Made by a program: the position numbers and the translations under genes. The notes under the pieces were generated by a model. The model was not told the DNA's origin. It made no database searches and worked only from the letters and a program-made list of their open reading frames with translations. A DNA stretch of 64,000 bases from Laetiporus sulphureus 93-53. Lineage: Eukaryota; Basidiomycota; Agaricomycetes; Polyporales; Laetiporaceae. Position 1 is the stretch's first letter. Every line of letters starts with the position of its first letter. The stretch lies in the NCBI RefSeq assembly GCF_001632365.1, contig NW_024468566.1:1-64000 (forward strand), written 5' to 3'. Positions 30,070 to 40,479 of the stretch are shown in pieces.

Positions 30070-30390
30070 TCAGAAAGGTTCTTCTTCGTCGGAGGAGATA
30101 CCGTATTCGTCGTCGAATAGGAGATGATATAGCTCCTGGTCGTCTTCGACTGGTTCGAGCTGTCGGGGAGCTTCTTGAACTATACGATGTGGCTGGTATT
30201 CGAGCCTTTCGTAATAGTCGATGACGACTTGGTAGCGGTAGAGAATGAAACGAGCTTGGGCGACGTGAGGTTGGTAAATGAAGTCTGCCCGGAATATGAC
30301 ACTGATATGCTCGTATACTTGATCCCACGCTATCGGCCCTGGAGATACGGTGTATATGGATGTGTAACCTTCCAACGAGAACCTTTGCAT
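30070..30390 (-). CDS. Small ORF upstream of gag
   Basis: 106 aa from ATG 30390 to a stop 39 bp before the gag ATG. Rich in Tyr, Phe and Ile (YTSIYTVSPGPIAWDQVYEH, RFILYRYQVVIDYYERLEY) with a strongly acidic C-terminus (ISSDEEEPF). I do not recognise it. It could be an accessory protein or an upstream ORF tuning gag translation. A comparable aromatic-rich ORF precedes gag in the element at 59-64 kb. Confidence 0.5.
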   Translation of the reverse strand: MQRFSLEGYTSIYTVSPGPIAWDQVYEHISVIFRADFIYQPHVAQARFILYRYQVVIDYYERLEYQPHRIVQEAPRQLEPVEDDQELYHLLFDDEYGISSDEEEPF

Positions 30391-31449
30391 TCGATGTTGT
30401 AATCTACTCGCGTGCTTTGATGAGTGGTTCTTCACTAGGCCTCGTAATGACCCAGACGCAGCTTTAGAGTCCTGCTACTCCTAGTAGGTCTAGTTACTAC
30501 GGAGTCCTGAATGGTGCAGTTCGCAGTCGCAGAGGGGTCTTTGTGGTCTTTAATTATTTCACCACCAGTGTCCAACTACCTCTGAAGGGGTGTAACCTTG
30601 GTCCACCTGCCGTTCCAGCAGAGCTTTCCGAGAGTTCGTCCCGCACCAAACGACTATTTGTCTACGTATGTATTGGTAACTAAACCCCTAAGTAAGTCAG
30701 AACTGCGCAGGGGTTGAATACGCGTCTGGTGCCGCTTTAGCACTGAGCAAGTAGGTTTTTTCCCTCGCTACTCGAGGTTGTGCAGGTCTCGCCGAAGCGG
30801 TCCAGAAGAGTTGCTGATTTACAGCTTCAGAGTCTTTTCAAAGGTGACCCGTTCCTCCCGCAAGTTCTCCCTTGTCTGCGGTTGTTACGTCTGCTACCCC
30901 TAGACCTGGTGGCTAGGATGGTGACGTTAGAGGATAAATCCTCCGTTTAGCACGGCAGCTAGGCCGAGGATAGTTTATATGGACTAGCAGCCCCACGCTT
31001 CAAGGTCACGCCTCTACGGGGTCTATGGGCCTGACAGTAGCCAGACCAGACAGGGTCCCCGACGGATTAGACAATGATAGTGGTACCCTTTTAAGGAGTA
31101 CTGCGTCCCTTGCTCCTAGCGGTGCTGATGTCAACAGGCACTCCTGGCCCTTCTTGACAGCCCTAATGCGGTTTTAACCACTAGGTTTCAACTGGCAAGT
31201 CCCCTTACGCCTGGGGTCGCGGCAAGATTTGGGACTGTAGTATTTCGCCCACTTTCGCAGGAGGCTGGTTTAGGGCCTATGTATCCTGACTAACAATCCG
31301 CGTATTTGCTTCACCGAAGAGGTTCAGCAGGGCGCAGCTAAGCCTGAGGAATGTGGGAAGAAGCCCTGACTGGGCACGATGAGGATGGAGTTGATCGACA
31401 GAGGTATACAATCTGAGGCGTCGACCGGTGCCCACAGATCTAAGAGAGT
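30391..31449 (-). other. Untranslated leader of the Ty3/gypsy element
   Basis: About 1.06 kb between the primer site and the first ORF. No long reading frame. It should hold packaging signals, but none can be named from sequence. Confidence 0.6.
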
Positions 31450-31460
31450 AGTTTCGAGTT
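31450..31460 (-). other. Primer-binding site, complementary to the element's own RNA 5' end
   Basis: Sense AACTCGAAACT starts 1 nt inside the 5' LTR boundary. It is the exact reverse complement of AGTTTCGAGTT within the LTR (31543-31553), about 30 bp after the LTR TATA box. This matches the 11-nt self-priming layout known from the Tf1 element of fission yeast. No match to a tRNA 3' end such as initiator Met (TGGTATC) is seen. Confidence 0.75.
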
Positions 31461-31461
31461 A

Positions 31462-31909
31462 TGTGATGGATCTCAAGAACTCCCGGGTCCGCTCTCGCCT
31501 ATCCCGTCAGGGATCTTTAGCTTAAGTGGAGGAGTAAAGACCAACTCGAAACTGAGGGGTAGGCCTCAGCTCGAGCGGGTATATATACAGGAGGGGCCAG
31601 ACCCCTGGTACCGGGTGTAAGACCCTGCGTACCCCAGGTTACTAATAATACATCATTATGGCGTGCTATGGCGTGCTCAGGCCTAGTGGAGTCCGTCTAA
31701 GTCTAGGAGTGTCTATGTAGTCCAGGCCTATGATGTCACTTATGACGTAGGGTCACGTGACTGATGCATGTCCGAGGGTTGTCCGGGTGGCGTGGGTATA
31801 CTAGGATATACACGTGGAGGCGTAGTGGTACACTCTATATAGGGTAACTTAGGTGGATAAATAATGGTCCGTGGGCGCTTGAGACTTGTGGCGCGGAAAA
31901 ACCGTGACA
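31462..31909 (-). repeat. 5' LTR of the dUTPase-bearing Ty3/gypsy element
   Basis: 448 bp and carries the promoter. Its outer edge lies 54 bp from the start codon of the NBS1-like gene, on the opposite strand. Confidence 0.95.
31580..31587 (-). promoter_or_regulatory. LTR TATA box
   Basis: TATATATA in the 5' LTR, about 27-34 bp ahead of AGTTTCGAGTT (31553 downward), the inferred RNA start that pairs with the primer site. Confidence 0.65.
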
Positions 31910-31963
31910 GCGACGCGTCTTCGCGTTCAACATCAACCTTTGCGCGGCCATCGCCACCTCGGT

Positions 31964-34900
31964 ATGTGGGTACTCACAGGCCCCTTTGATATCGAAGATG
32001 TCGACCACAAACATGCTCCTACCAGTGAGTGATGGGCCTCCAGTTTATATACCTACAGAATGCCAATTACTTTCTCGTAGAACGGAAATTATTGAAGGCT
32101 GGCAGCAGGTATATTGTGGGACGCAAGGAAGACCCGGCGACCCTGATAGTCAAACACAAGAAGATTTCTCGCGACCATTGCGCATTTCGTGTCGCGGAAT
32201 GCACTGAAGACGATGCGGTATGTATCTTGTTAGAGAGCTGTCTAATCCATAGGCTGTCACTGGCGCTGCTGATTCCTGAGAAGAGCAACCCAGTCTTCCG
32301 ACCCACGTTGTTCTTCTCTATTCCGGCAGGCGACAAGAAATCTGTCTCGCGCAAGATCAACAGAGTCGTGAGGGGGCAAGAAGAGGTCAAGATCATCAAC
32401 GCAGGCGAAGAGGTGGAGCTCGAGGACAGAGACACAGTGAACTTGGTGACCGGTGTTGCCGTGAAGTCCGTTCGTCCTCTCTTCACTTCGGGGCTCGTAC
32501 CTACAACTCGTTTATACTCATGAACAGGGCTGAATGGGTGAAGGTGTGTTGCTATGCACCGTCCATGAAGGGAATGCCTTCATTCTCGTTGCAAGCTTGC
32601 GCTACTCTAGGTCAGGAGCTCGTTTCTCATGCCATGTTTCTTACTGATCGTGAACAAAAGGAGTCGGCTTGGTCCACGCACAGCAGCAAGGAATCACACA
32701 TCATCTTGCGTCTACGTATACGCTCTCCCCGGATTTGGCGACGTCCTTGATCAGCGTAGCCCACATCGTCAAGCCCGAGTGGCTGAAAGAGGTGCTGCAA
32801 CTGGGATCCTCTGACGAAGGCGAGCTTTCCTCGCTCGAACGCTCGTTCTCCCTCCCTGAGCCTGCGAAGTTCCGTCCTACGTTTTCACCCGCACTGCCCG
32901 GAGATCTGAAGTCATTCGCGATGTGGGTTGAGAATGAGGCCAGGGTGGGTATATTCAGGGGCTATCGATTTGTCTTCATGGGAGAGAAGGGGAGGGAAGT
33001 GCAGGAAGCAATGAGGGATCTTGTCCGGCGCGGAGAGGGAGAGTATGAGTGTTTCTCCGTTGAGGGCGGTAGTGGGGCTCTTCACAGGCTCCTAGCTAAA
33101 TGCGAGAGTAGGGAGTCTACATCAGTCATAGTCGGGGAGTCCAGTCTGATCACCCCAGCCGTGGGTGAGGATGGGTGGCAGAATCTGGTGCGAGAAGCAA
33201 AGAGGTCAGTCCTGTTATCCCATTCCATGCCCCCAACGCAGACATTGAGATCCTACAGTTTTAACCTATACCCGCTCTCTCCGTCAAAAATCGTCGAGGC
33301 TGTTGTCCATGCGGACGTGTCCTATATAGACTCATATAGTCTGGCAGAACGCGGTAAGAGGACGCGATTCTTGATACCACGACACACTTCTCACAGCTGC
33401 ACTCATAGATGGTCGTATTACGCCTTCCCCACTTCCAGATGTCGTGGTCAATACACATCCCGAAGAGCCGTCCATACCACCGGATGTGGTTGAGGTCGGT
33501 CCAAGGCCAAGATTGACACGCCGAGCGACCTCACGAGCCTCGTCCCGTGCCCCTTCAGAAGAGCCGCGCGCCCCTGCAGCTGAAGCCACTAGAGTTGCTC
33601 TGGCGGAATCTCAGCCACGCAATGATGACGAGAAACCGCGCAGAGTGAGTGGAGGCTGTTCTTCGATAGTTCTCTCTATTAAATTATTCAATGTCCTTGT
33701 AGAATCTAGTGCGGAGAGCGGCAAAAGTCAAGACTCCTATAATCGGTATCGATGATCCTACAGTGGATCTGGAAGGAGAGCCTTTTTTCGGGTTAATGAC
33801 TACAACCTCGCAAGATCAGAACCAAATACAGCCACAAATGAGCGGCCTTGAACCTTCCGTAAGCCTCTAACGTAGGATCAGTCGAAGTCGGCTCATGTTT
33901 GTTATGTAATGCAGCAGTCAACCATGCGAACTCGTCTGAAACGACGCGTTGGGACAATGCAGCCACCTCCCAGTCAACTATTCAGTTTCGCAGAAGATGT
34001 ACCACGGCTGGACATGCAAGAGCCTCCTCTGAAGAAGTTCAAGGCCTTGTTCGAAGCCAGCGACCCTGACAAGGCGACGCAGTCTGCCTTACAATCGGGA
34101 AGCGACATCAGCAGTCAGCCTGAGAGCGTGACTCAGAGCGAGAGCGGGGCAACACAGGTTATCCCTCGGTCGCGTCTGGCAGCAACTCAGCTCGCCACGT
34201 TGGCTGAGGAGGAGGAGGAGGGAAGTATGAACACTGCCGGGGGAAGCACGGAGCTGCCATTCACTCAAAACCAGCATTTGAAGCGAAAACCTTTGAACGT
34301 AGATGAGGATGTTGAAATGGCCGGTGATACCCAGAGCCGGGCAAAGAGACGGGCCGTGGAAGGGCAGAATGCGGTGCAGCCGTCCACAGATAGATCCGCA
34401 GCAGAGTCCTCAGCACGATCTGCATCGAAGCCGCCGTCGACGGTCGTCAATTTCAATAAAAAGGTCTCCGGCGCTGCGCCTGACAAGCCAGATATCGATC
34501 AGGCGTTCCTCAAGGCTGTTGCATCGACCAAGCGCGGAAAGAAGACCGAGGACGACTTCGACAAGGAGTTCAACAACCTGCGCATCTCGAAGCCCGATCT
34601 GCAGCAGGACCGCCAGCGGGATGAGTGGGCGGTATTAGACGACTTCGGTGACGATGGCGATATGAGAGGCAATTTTATGGTGATTGCGGAGTATGATGCC
34701 TTCAAGAAAGATAAGGAGCAGCCTGTCTTGAGGGTGAACGGACAGCGAATGGACTGGGAAGGAAGACCGGATTTCAAAAAGTTCAAGAAGGTAGGTGTAG
34801 ATCGGCTGTCATATTTGGATAATTTGCTCAGTCATAAGCAGAAAGCCTTGCCGGGCAGGAGGCATGCCATTGAGCTATTTGCTGAAGAAAACAATGACTT

Positions 34901-35493
34901 CGGGGCAAGCACACGTGCGTATGTTTGAATATTCTGGCGTGACTTGCACGCTGAACGATATCATAGAGTATTGGGGAGGATCCACCCAGTCGCGGTCCCA
35001 GTTCACGCAGACGCAATCGCAATTGCAAGAGGATGTTCGTAAGAACAAGGGTGCGCAGCACAGCAAAACGTCATCGAAACAAACGCACAGCAGAGGAAGG
35101 GGCAAAGTGGTTCTAGTAAATGGCTCCGACGATGACGAGAATGTTGCCCAGCCGGCTAAGAACGCTCCGGACAGTCGATCCGCCCCTACACAGCGACGCA
35201 CGAAGAGTCAGCCGCTTTTCATCGAGTCAGAAGAGGATGACGAGCAAGAACACGAACCGCCTTCTCCATCCACCAACGCGCTTCGCGAAGTGGTCGACGA
35301 TTTTGACGATTTTGACGGAGAACTTACGTCGCGATCGATAACAGGGGCAAGATCTCCTGATTCTTCCGTGCGACAACCATCAAGGGCAGCTAGTTCTAGG
35401 AAACGGACCCCAGCTGTTGTTGTGGATGACGATTCAGATGATGGTGCTACGTTTAAAGGGTTCGGAACGAGAAGGAGGACCGGGAGAAGGTAA
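31964..35493 (+). CDS. NBS1: NBS1/nibrin-like DNA double-strand-break repair protein
   Basis: Scaffold of the Mre11-Rad50-Nbs1 complex in DNA damage sensing. The N-terminus MWVLTGPFDIED joins at a GTCGAC donor (32000) to NANYFLVERKLLKAG (32059 on), giving an FHA domain (YIVGRKED, KKISRDHCAF). An alternative start at 31998 with another donor also reads in phase. Tandem BRCT-like repeats follow (THHLASTYTLSPDLATSLIS, IVKPEWLKEVL; then FRGYRFVFMGEKG). Later exons, about 33259-33353, 33397-33644, 33713-33858, 33915-34914 and 34967-35493, encode a disordered Ser/Gln-rich region, the conserved C-terminal MDWEGRPDFKKFKK, then acidic clusters ending in ATFKGFGTRRRTGRR. Exon limits between 32220 and 32670 are uncertain. 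The promoter region is interrupted by the adjacent retrotransposon. Confidence 0.75.
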
Positions 35494-35877
35494 CGGAGAA
35501 GGCCTGAGGCGACTCGGCAGAACTACCTTGATGTGGGTTGCGTAATCTCTATAGCTAATGTCTAGTATGTATCCAGCGATTATCATTATGCATTTAGTAC
35601 ATACAGATACTACTATACAGGGAGCTCGAATGTCACAATTGGGTATTTGCTGGAAGTGACAATTTATGATTTGTGGCCACCGCGAGATCACAAACTCACG
35701 ATCAGATTCAAGGATGAGTTGCCGAGAATGGCAAACTGTGGCGGGGCTTGGGTGGTCGCTGAGCTGGATCATCTAATTTGCTGGACTTTCTTTTCACCGT
35801 CGCCTCCTCCCCTCCCCCTTCGCACATCTGCCGCGCTCGGTGGTCGTGCTCAAGTCGAGGCAACTGTGAGACGACTC
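35494..35877. other. Intergenic between NBS1-like and GT69 genes
   Basis: 384 bp, no gene seen. A pyrimidine-rich run (CGCCTCCTCCCCTCCCCCTT near 35800) precedes the GT69 start codon. Confidence 0.5.
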
Positions 35878-37763
35878 ATGGCCTTCGCCCTGCGCCGTCG
35901 CAGCCTCATCCGTATTCTCCTCCTAGCCGCTCTTTCGCTGTTCATCCGCCTGCTCGTGGCGTCACCCTCACCGGCATCACCTGTAAAGTCTCTGTACTCC
36001 TCTGATCCACAAGAGATACGGAAGCAAAATGTCCTTGACCTTGTAGCGCGTTCGGACAAGCCTCTGGATGCCCGAAGGCACAAGTTTCTGCAAGTGCGCA
36101 TGGGGAGGGACGAAAGGAAGGATTTATTCCATAAAACCATCAGAGATGGGGTGATGGACTACTGGGAAAGGTTTCAGAAGCCATAGTGAGCAAATGTGTC
36201 AAATCCGCGCAGCGTATGCATTGATGTTGTTCAGCATCGCTGGCCATGACACGGCACATATGGACGAGCAGTCCATGCTATCCTCAATTGAGCAACTGCT
36301 GACACTTAACGGCTGGGTCGCTGCGCTATGTCCTACCCTTACTCGGCCATTCGGGCAGAACAAGTACGAGGATGCGTACGAAGATCTGGCCAGGCAGGAT
36401 CAGCTGTACTATATCGGCATGGTCATCCATTCCGCTGATCACTTCCTTGTGGACCAGCTCGCGGTCATCGTGCAGCTGGCCCGCCGGCTGGGCAACAGCA
36501 ACCTTTTCGTGTCTATGCTTGATTACGACTCGTCAGACTCTACGGCGACACTTACAGACCTATGTGAAGCTGTGCTGACGCTGTTAGGGGTGCCGTTCCG
36601 CATCCGGAGGATACCTGGCATGACAGTGGATCCGATCGCGGCATATTACCCGCTCGAGGAAGCGTACACGAGGAACCTTGTGCTGGAGCCATTGCATGAG
36701 CTGTATGAGAAGCGCACCATCAAATTCCATCGTGTCATCTGGCTGAAAGGCTTCACATGCCCGAACGACATTCTCGAGACGATCAAGTTGAGTATAGCCA
36801 ATGAGGCAGCAATGGTGTGTGGAATGGATTGGGCAGAGCACAACGGGTTCTTCATTTTCTCAGATCGGTAAGCTCATACGTATCGTTGTTACGGCATTGC
36901 CGGATGCATCTACGACATTTTCTAGATGGCGGACAAGGGACATAAACGGTGACCAGTTTCGCCAATCGAAGTCATCATCGATCTCGAACTCGCCTCTCAC
37001 CTCCGTCCCTCCTCGCGACAATGTCGGCGCTCAGCGCTATACGCAGCACCTGCCGTTCCAAGTCTTCTGCTGCGAGTCTGGCACGCATGTGGTGGACCCG
37101 GCACAGTCGTACTATGCCGGCATCGCTTATCGCGCAGGCACAGACTTTCACAACGCGAGTACGCCTGCAAGTCCACCTGTTAGGAATCCGGAGGACAAGT
37201 GCCTGGATAGCACGCAGGCCTGGTTCTGCAGAGATTTATGGGTCTGGAAGGCGAGAGAAGGGCTTCGGAACCTGGAGACGGATCTTAAAGTTGCAGACGC
37301 AGATGCAGACATCCGACAGCCTGCCGTTGAGAAACGTGCTCCCATTGAGCTCGAAGGCGAAGGCGAGGAGAAAGAGCCTCTCGAGGCTCGTCAGGATGAT
37401 GAACAAGGGGATGTCAAAGGTGAAGACGAAGAACCTTTGGAGGCTCGGCAGCCTGCTCAGCAGGATCCGGATGCGAACGCAGGGTCTGATTATGATGCCA
37501 CGGATCTCCCGCTCGAGTCGCCGCCGGAGGACACGCACTCTACGTTTGAGCTCACGATACCGAATTCGGTGTTCCTGCCTGCGCGTATCATGGTCAACCC
37601 TAGGTGCGTGACAACATATGCGGGCGTGAAGCACACGCAGCTTGCGTTGGATCTCTTTGGGCCTCCGGATCGGGAGGAGCGGAATGGGGAGATGAGGGGG
37701 AAGGATGTGTTGGATGGGTGGAGGGGCGCGCCAGACACGTTCGTCTGCCAGGAGCAGCAGTGA
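35878..37763 (+). CDS. GT69 alpha-1,3-mannosyltransferase of the CAP59/CMT1 family
   Basis: Golgi type II glycosyltransferase related to the Cryptococcus capsule and mannosyltransferase proteins. Model join(35878..36185, 36235..36867, 36926..37763) gives 592 aa in phase. A short basic N-terminus plus one signal-anchor helix (ILLLAALSLFIRLLVA) gives luminal topology. The catalytic region starts around residue 110. Family-like stretches are YYIGMVIHSADHFLVDQL, NLFVSMLDYDSSDSTATL, VPFRIRRIPG, VIWLKGFTCPNDILETI and PFQVFCCESG. Within the last third an acidic insert with two EPLEARQ motifs (about residues 475-510) separates the CRDLW motif from the C-terminal block MVNPRCVTTYAGVKH. The acceptor sugar is unknown. 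In non-capsulated basidiomycetes this family probably acts on wall or secreted glycans. Confidence 0.9.
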
Positions 37764-38270
37764 GTAATAGTCTTGTCGCATGTATGCGACGCATGGTGCT
37801 GATGTGCGATTGGTTTCAATAGACGCACGGGAGGAAGACGGGCTCCGAAAACGCAGAGACGACTGTCATTTTCAATACATAAGGAGCTTGAAGAGACGCT
37901 GTCGTCATGACCGTGATACTATGTGTATTGCTTATTGTCTTGTAATTCATTTTATTGAGGACTTTGAAGATCGAACTCTGTCTGTCGTGGGTTTATCGTA
38001 GATGTAGATCCGCGCGAACTAGATCTTGGTTATTGTTTCTACTATTGACGATGGTGATCAAGTGTCTATGTGGGAGTATTCAATGTCTCGGTGAAGTGCA
38101 CGTTGTGAAAGTTCGTGCTAAGAGACGCGTGGGGACGCGACAGGGCATCGTCGGGACGCGTCGAGTCTCGTGATCGAGTCATCCTAGCAGAGGCTCGCGT
38201 TTTGCAGCTCCTGCTCTTTGACCAAGTCTCCCATTGCTCGCCCTCTATCATTTTTTGTAGAATAACAAAC
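37764..38270. other. Intergenic upstream of the OTC gene
   Basis: About 500 bp. The OTC frame stays open leftward to about 38115 without an ATG. A good splice-acceptor-like tract (CTATCATTTTTTGTAG, ending 38260) sits 10 bp before the start codon. Confidence 0.5.
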
Positions 38271-39635
38271 ATGTCAGTTCCGCATCTGATGACTCTGGCG
38301 GACCTTACGCCGGCGCAAATAAGCCGCATTCTCGCGCATGCACATTCACTCAAGAAGGTCTCCCTACCATGGCTCGGTCCGCGAACAAAAAGCCAGAGCA
38401 ACTTGCCCATGCCGTCACAGTCGCTGTTAAACAAATCTATCGCGCTCATATTTTCCAAGCGCAGCACGCGGACGCGGGTGTCCGCTGAGACCGCGGCGGT
38501 GCTCCTCGGCGGGCGCGCTGTGTTCTTGGGGAAGGAGGATATTCAACTGGGCGTGAACGAGAGTGTGAGGGACTCGGCGCGGGTCATTGGTGGGATGTGC
38601 GATGGAATCTTTGCACGCGTAGGCGAGCACGAGGAGATTGAGGTATGTGGACAGTGGACGAGTTTCTGGTATGTTAAAGGTGCTGATTCGGCTCGTTGAA
38701 GGAATTGGCGAAGTACTCGCCGGTGCCGGTCCTGAACGCGCTCTCATCGCTCTGGCATCCGGCGCAGGTTCTGGCGGACATCCTCACGTTACAGGAGCAC
38801 CCGTACTTTTCGGAGAAAGGATTGAAGGAGGACGCGGATGCCGCGTCGCACAAAACGATCCCGACATTTTCGCTGCTGCGCCCGCTCACAATCGCGTACG
38901 TAGGCGATTCGGCGAACGTGCTGCACGACATGTTGGTGACGTACCCGCGGCTCGGACACCAGATGCGCGTGGCGAGCCCAGAGAAGTATCGTGCGCCGAA
39001 GCAAGTTTGGGATCGCGTCGTCGAGCTCGGGTGCGATAAGGGCATATACTGGACGGCGGATCCGCATGAGGCGGTTCACGGCGCGGATCTTGTCGTCACA
39101 GATACGTGGTGAGTGGGCAGAATGCACGTCCAGCGTGCGGTTGTGACGACAAAAGCATTTACGAGCTTGCAGGATATCGATGGGCCAAGAAGCTGAGAAG
39201 GAACAGCGTCTAAAGGACTTCCAAGGCTACCAAGTGACGGAACAACTCTGTCGGGAGGGCCGCGCGAAGCCTGACTGGAAGTTCATGCATTGTCTACCGC
39301 GGAAACCGCATGAGGTGGACGACGAGGTGCGTCTGTTGATCACGCAGTCCCATTGAGGCGGACTGATGAATGTCTGTTACTTTCTATAACGTTGTGTGTT
39401 ATACAAACCTTCTGTGTACTGTGCATGAATGTCAATCTGCAACATCCGATGCACAATGTCAGGTCTTCTACGGGCCACGCTCTCTCGTTTTCGAGGAGGC
39501 AGATAACCGCAAATGGACGGCCATGGCTCTGTTCGAGTGCGTCGTGTCGCGGCTTTTTCTATCGTGATCGTCAATCTGACTCATGCATGCTGCAGCCTGC
39601 TGTTCGGCAAATGGGATCTGCTGGCAAAAAGTTGA
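38271..39635 (+). CDS. ARG3: Ornithine carbamoyltransferase
   Basis: Condenses carbamoyl phosphate with ornithine to citrulline in arginine synthesis. Model join(38271..38642, 38702..39108, 39173..39326, 39463..39536, 39596..39635) gives 348 aa with all phases exact. Carbamoyl-phosphate site [40 protein letters not shown] (SMG loop binding ornithine); MHCLPRKP with the catalytic Cys; C-terminal [17 protein letters not shown] and LFGKWDLL. The last two short exons were found only by splicing. The protein starts just six residues before the conserved [11 protein letters not shown] block, so no mitochondrial presequence is encoded from this ATG. It would be cytosolic, as in budding yeast, unless an upstream exon or start exists. 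The third intron is long (136 bp). Confidence 0.95.
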
Positions 39636-40479
39636 ATGGTGCCGCACGATCTAACTCAGGCACGCTCGTTGCATGCATGCGTAGCAGCGCTCAAAAGAAT
39701 CCTGATGCTAGATAGATCTTATTCATCATCTAGTCATCACGGAGGAAGTCCGCGGACCATGTTGATATGAGAAGTCCGCTTACGGCTGGACAAAGGGTAA
39801 CGGCCACGATAACCGCCGCCGCCGAGATCTCAGAGATGGTATTGAATTTCTATTAATGAGCGCATACTGTTCTGCGGTGATCGCCATGGCTCTGCTCTCA
39901 TGAATAGTTCATTCATCTCGCGGCAAATCGTTATTCTCCGTGTCTGGGTATGCGTGTTTGAGATGCTCGCTGTTTGGACGTCGATACACGCGTGCTCGGA
40001 CGCAGTTTCTCGGAGAGATTGCAGTGAGGATAAGTCGTGGCGCAGCAGGCTGCAAATGCATGCAACGGTATCTATCGACCCATCGGGATGAGCAGATCGA
40101 AATTGCTTTCTCGGGCGGGTCGCCTCAACTTTCGAGTTTCTGTTGCATTACCCGACAAGTCGATGCTTGTGGCCTTACGGGTGCCCGCAGGGGAGCGCCC
40201 GATTACGTCATAGGGAGGAAAGGTCAGCCGTGTAAATCGTCGCAAATCCTCTGTAAAAAGATAGCCTTCATTCCACTTCATTTTCGCTCCCGATCTCGCC
40301 GAATATCGTGTGCAGATAAGTCCTTGCACGCGCAATTTATATTCGCCGCCCGGTCCTATCGCTATTCATCTCTTCTCCGCTCCTCCCCCTCCCCACCGTC
40401 CCATATATCCCCCTCCCCCCGTACTCGTTCTGAACTCTAGTCTTATCCCCCTCGAGCATTCTCCCTCGCCATCACTGCC
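39636..40479. other. Intergenic, upstream of glycogen synthase
   Basis: No gene seen in 844 bp. A pyrimidine-rich, C-heavy tract (about 40380-40440) directly precedes the glycogen synthase start, a common fungal core-promoter feature. Confidence 0.5.

Larger units (their letters stand above)
22299..31909 (-). mobile_element. Full-length Ty3/gypsy chromovirus with dUTPase, 9611 bp
   Basis: Two 448-bp LTRs (22299-22746 and 31462-31909) start TGTCA and end in CA in the sense direction and differ at one position (A at 22742, G at 31905). They are bounded by the 5-bp duplication GCGAC (22294-22298 and 31910-31914). Sense order: LTR, self-complementary primer site, about 1-kb leader, small ORF, gag, dUTPase-protease frame, protease/RT/RNaseH/integrase/chromodomain frame, polypurine tract, LTR. 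Near-identical LTRs mean very recent insertion. The copy is nevertheless damaged in the protease region by a 7-bp tandem duplication (26592-26605) and a TGA (26462-26464 area), so it probably moved with help from an intact relative or broke after insertion. Confidence 0.95.

Noticed and set aside
32520..32750. Separate small gene between NBS1-like exons
   Set aside because: Composition and position fit the poorly resolved BRCT part of the NBS1-like gene.
34791..34858. Extra intron in the NBS1-like gene (GTAGGT..GGGCAG)
   Set aside because: Its removal breaks the frame, whereas reading through keeps a sensible sequence up to the next well-supported intron.
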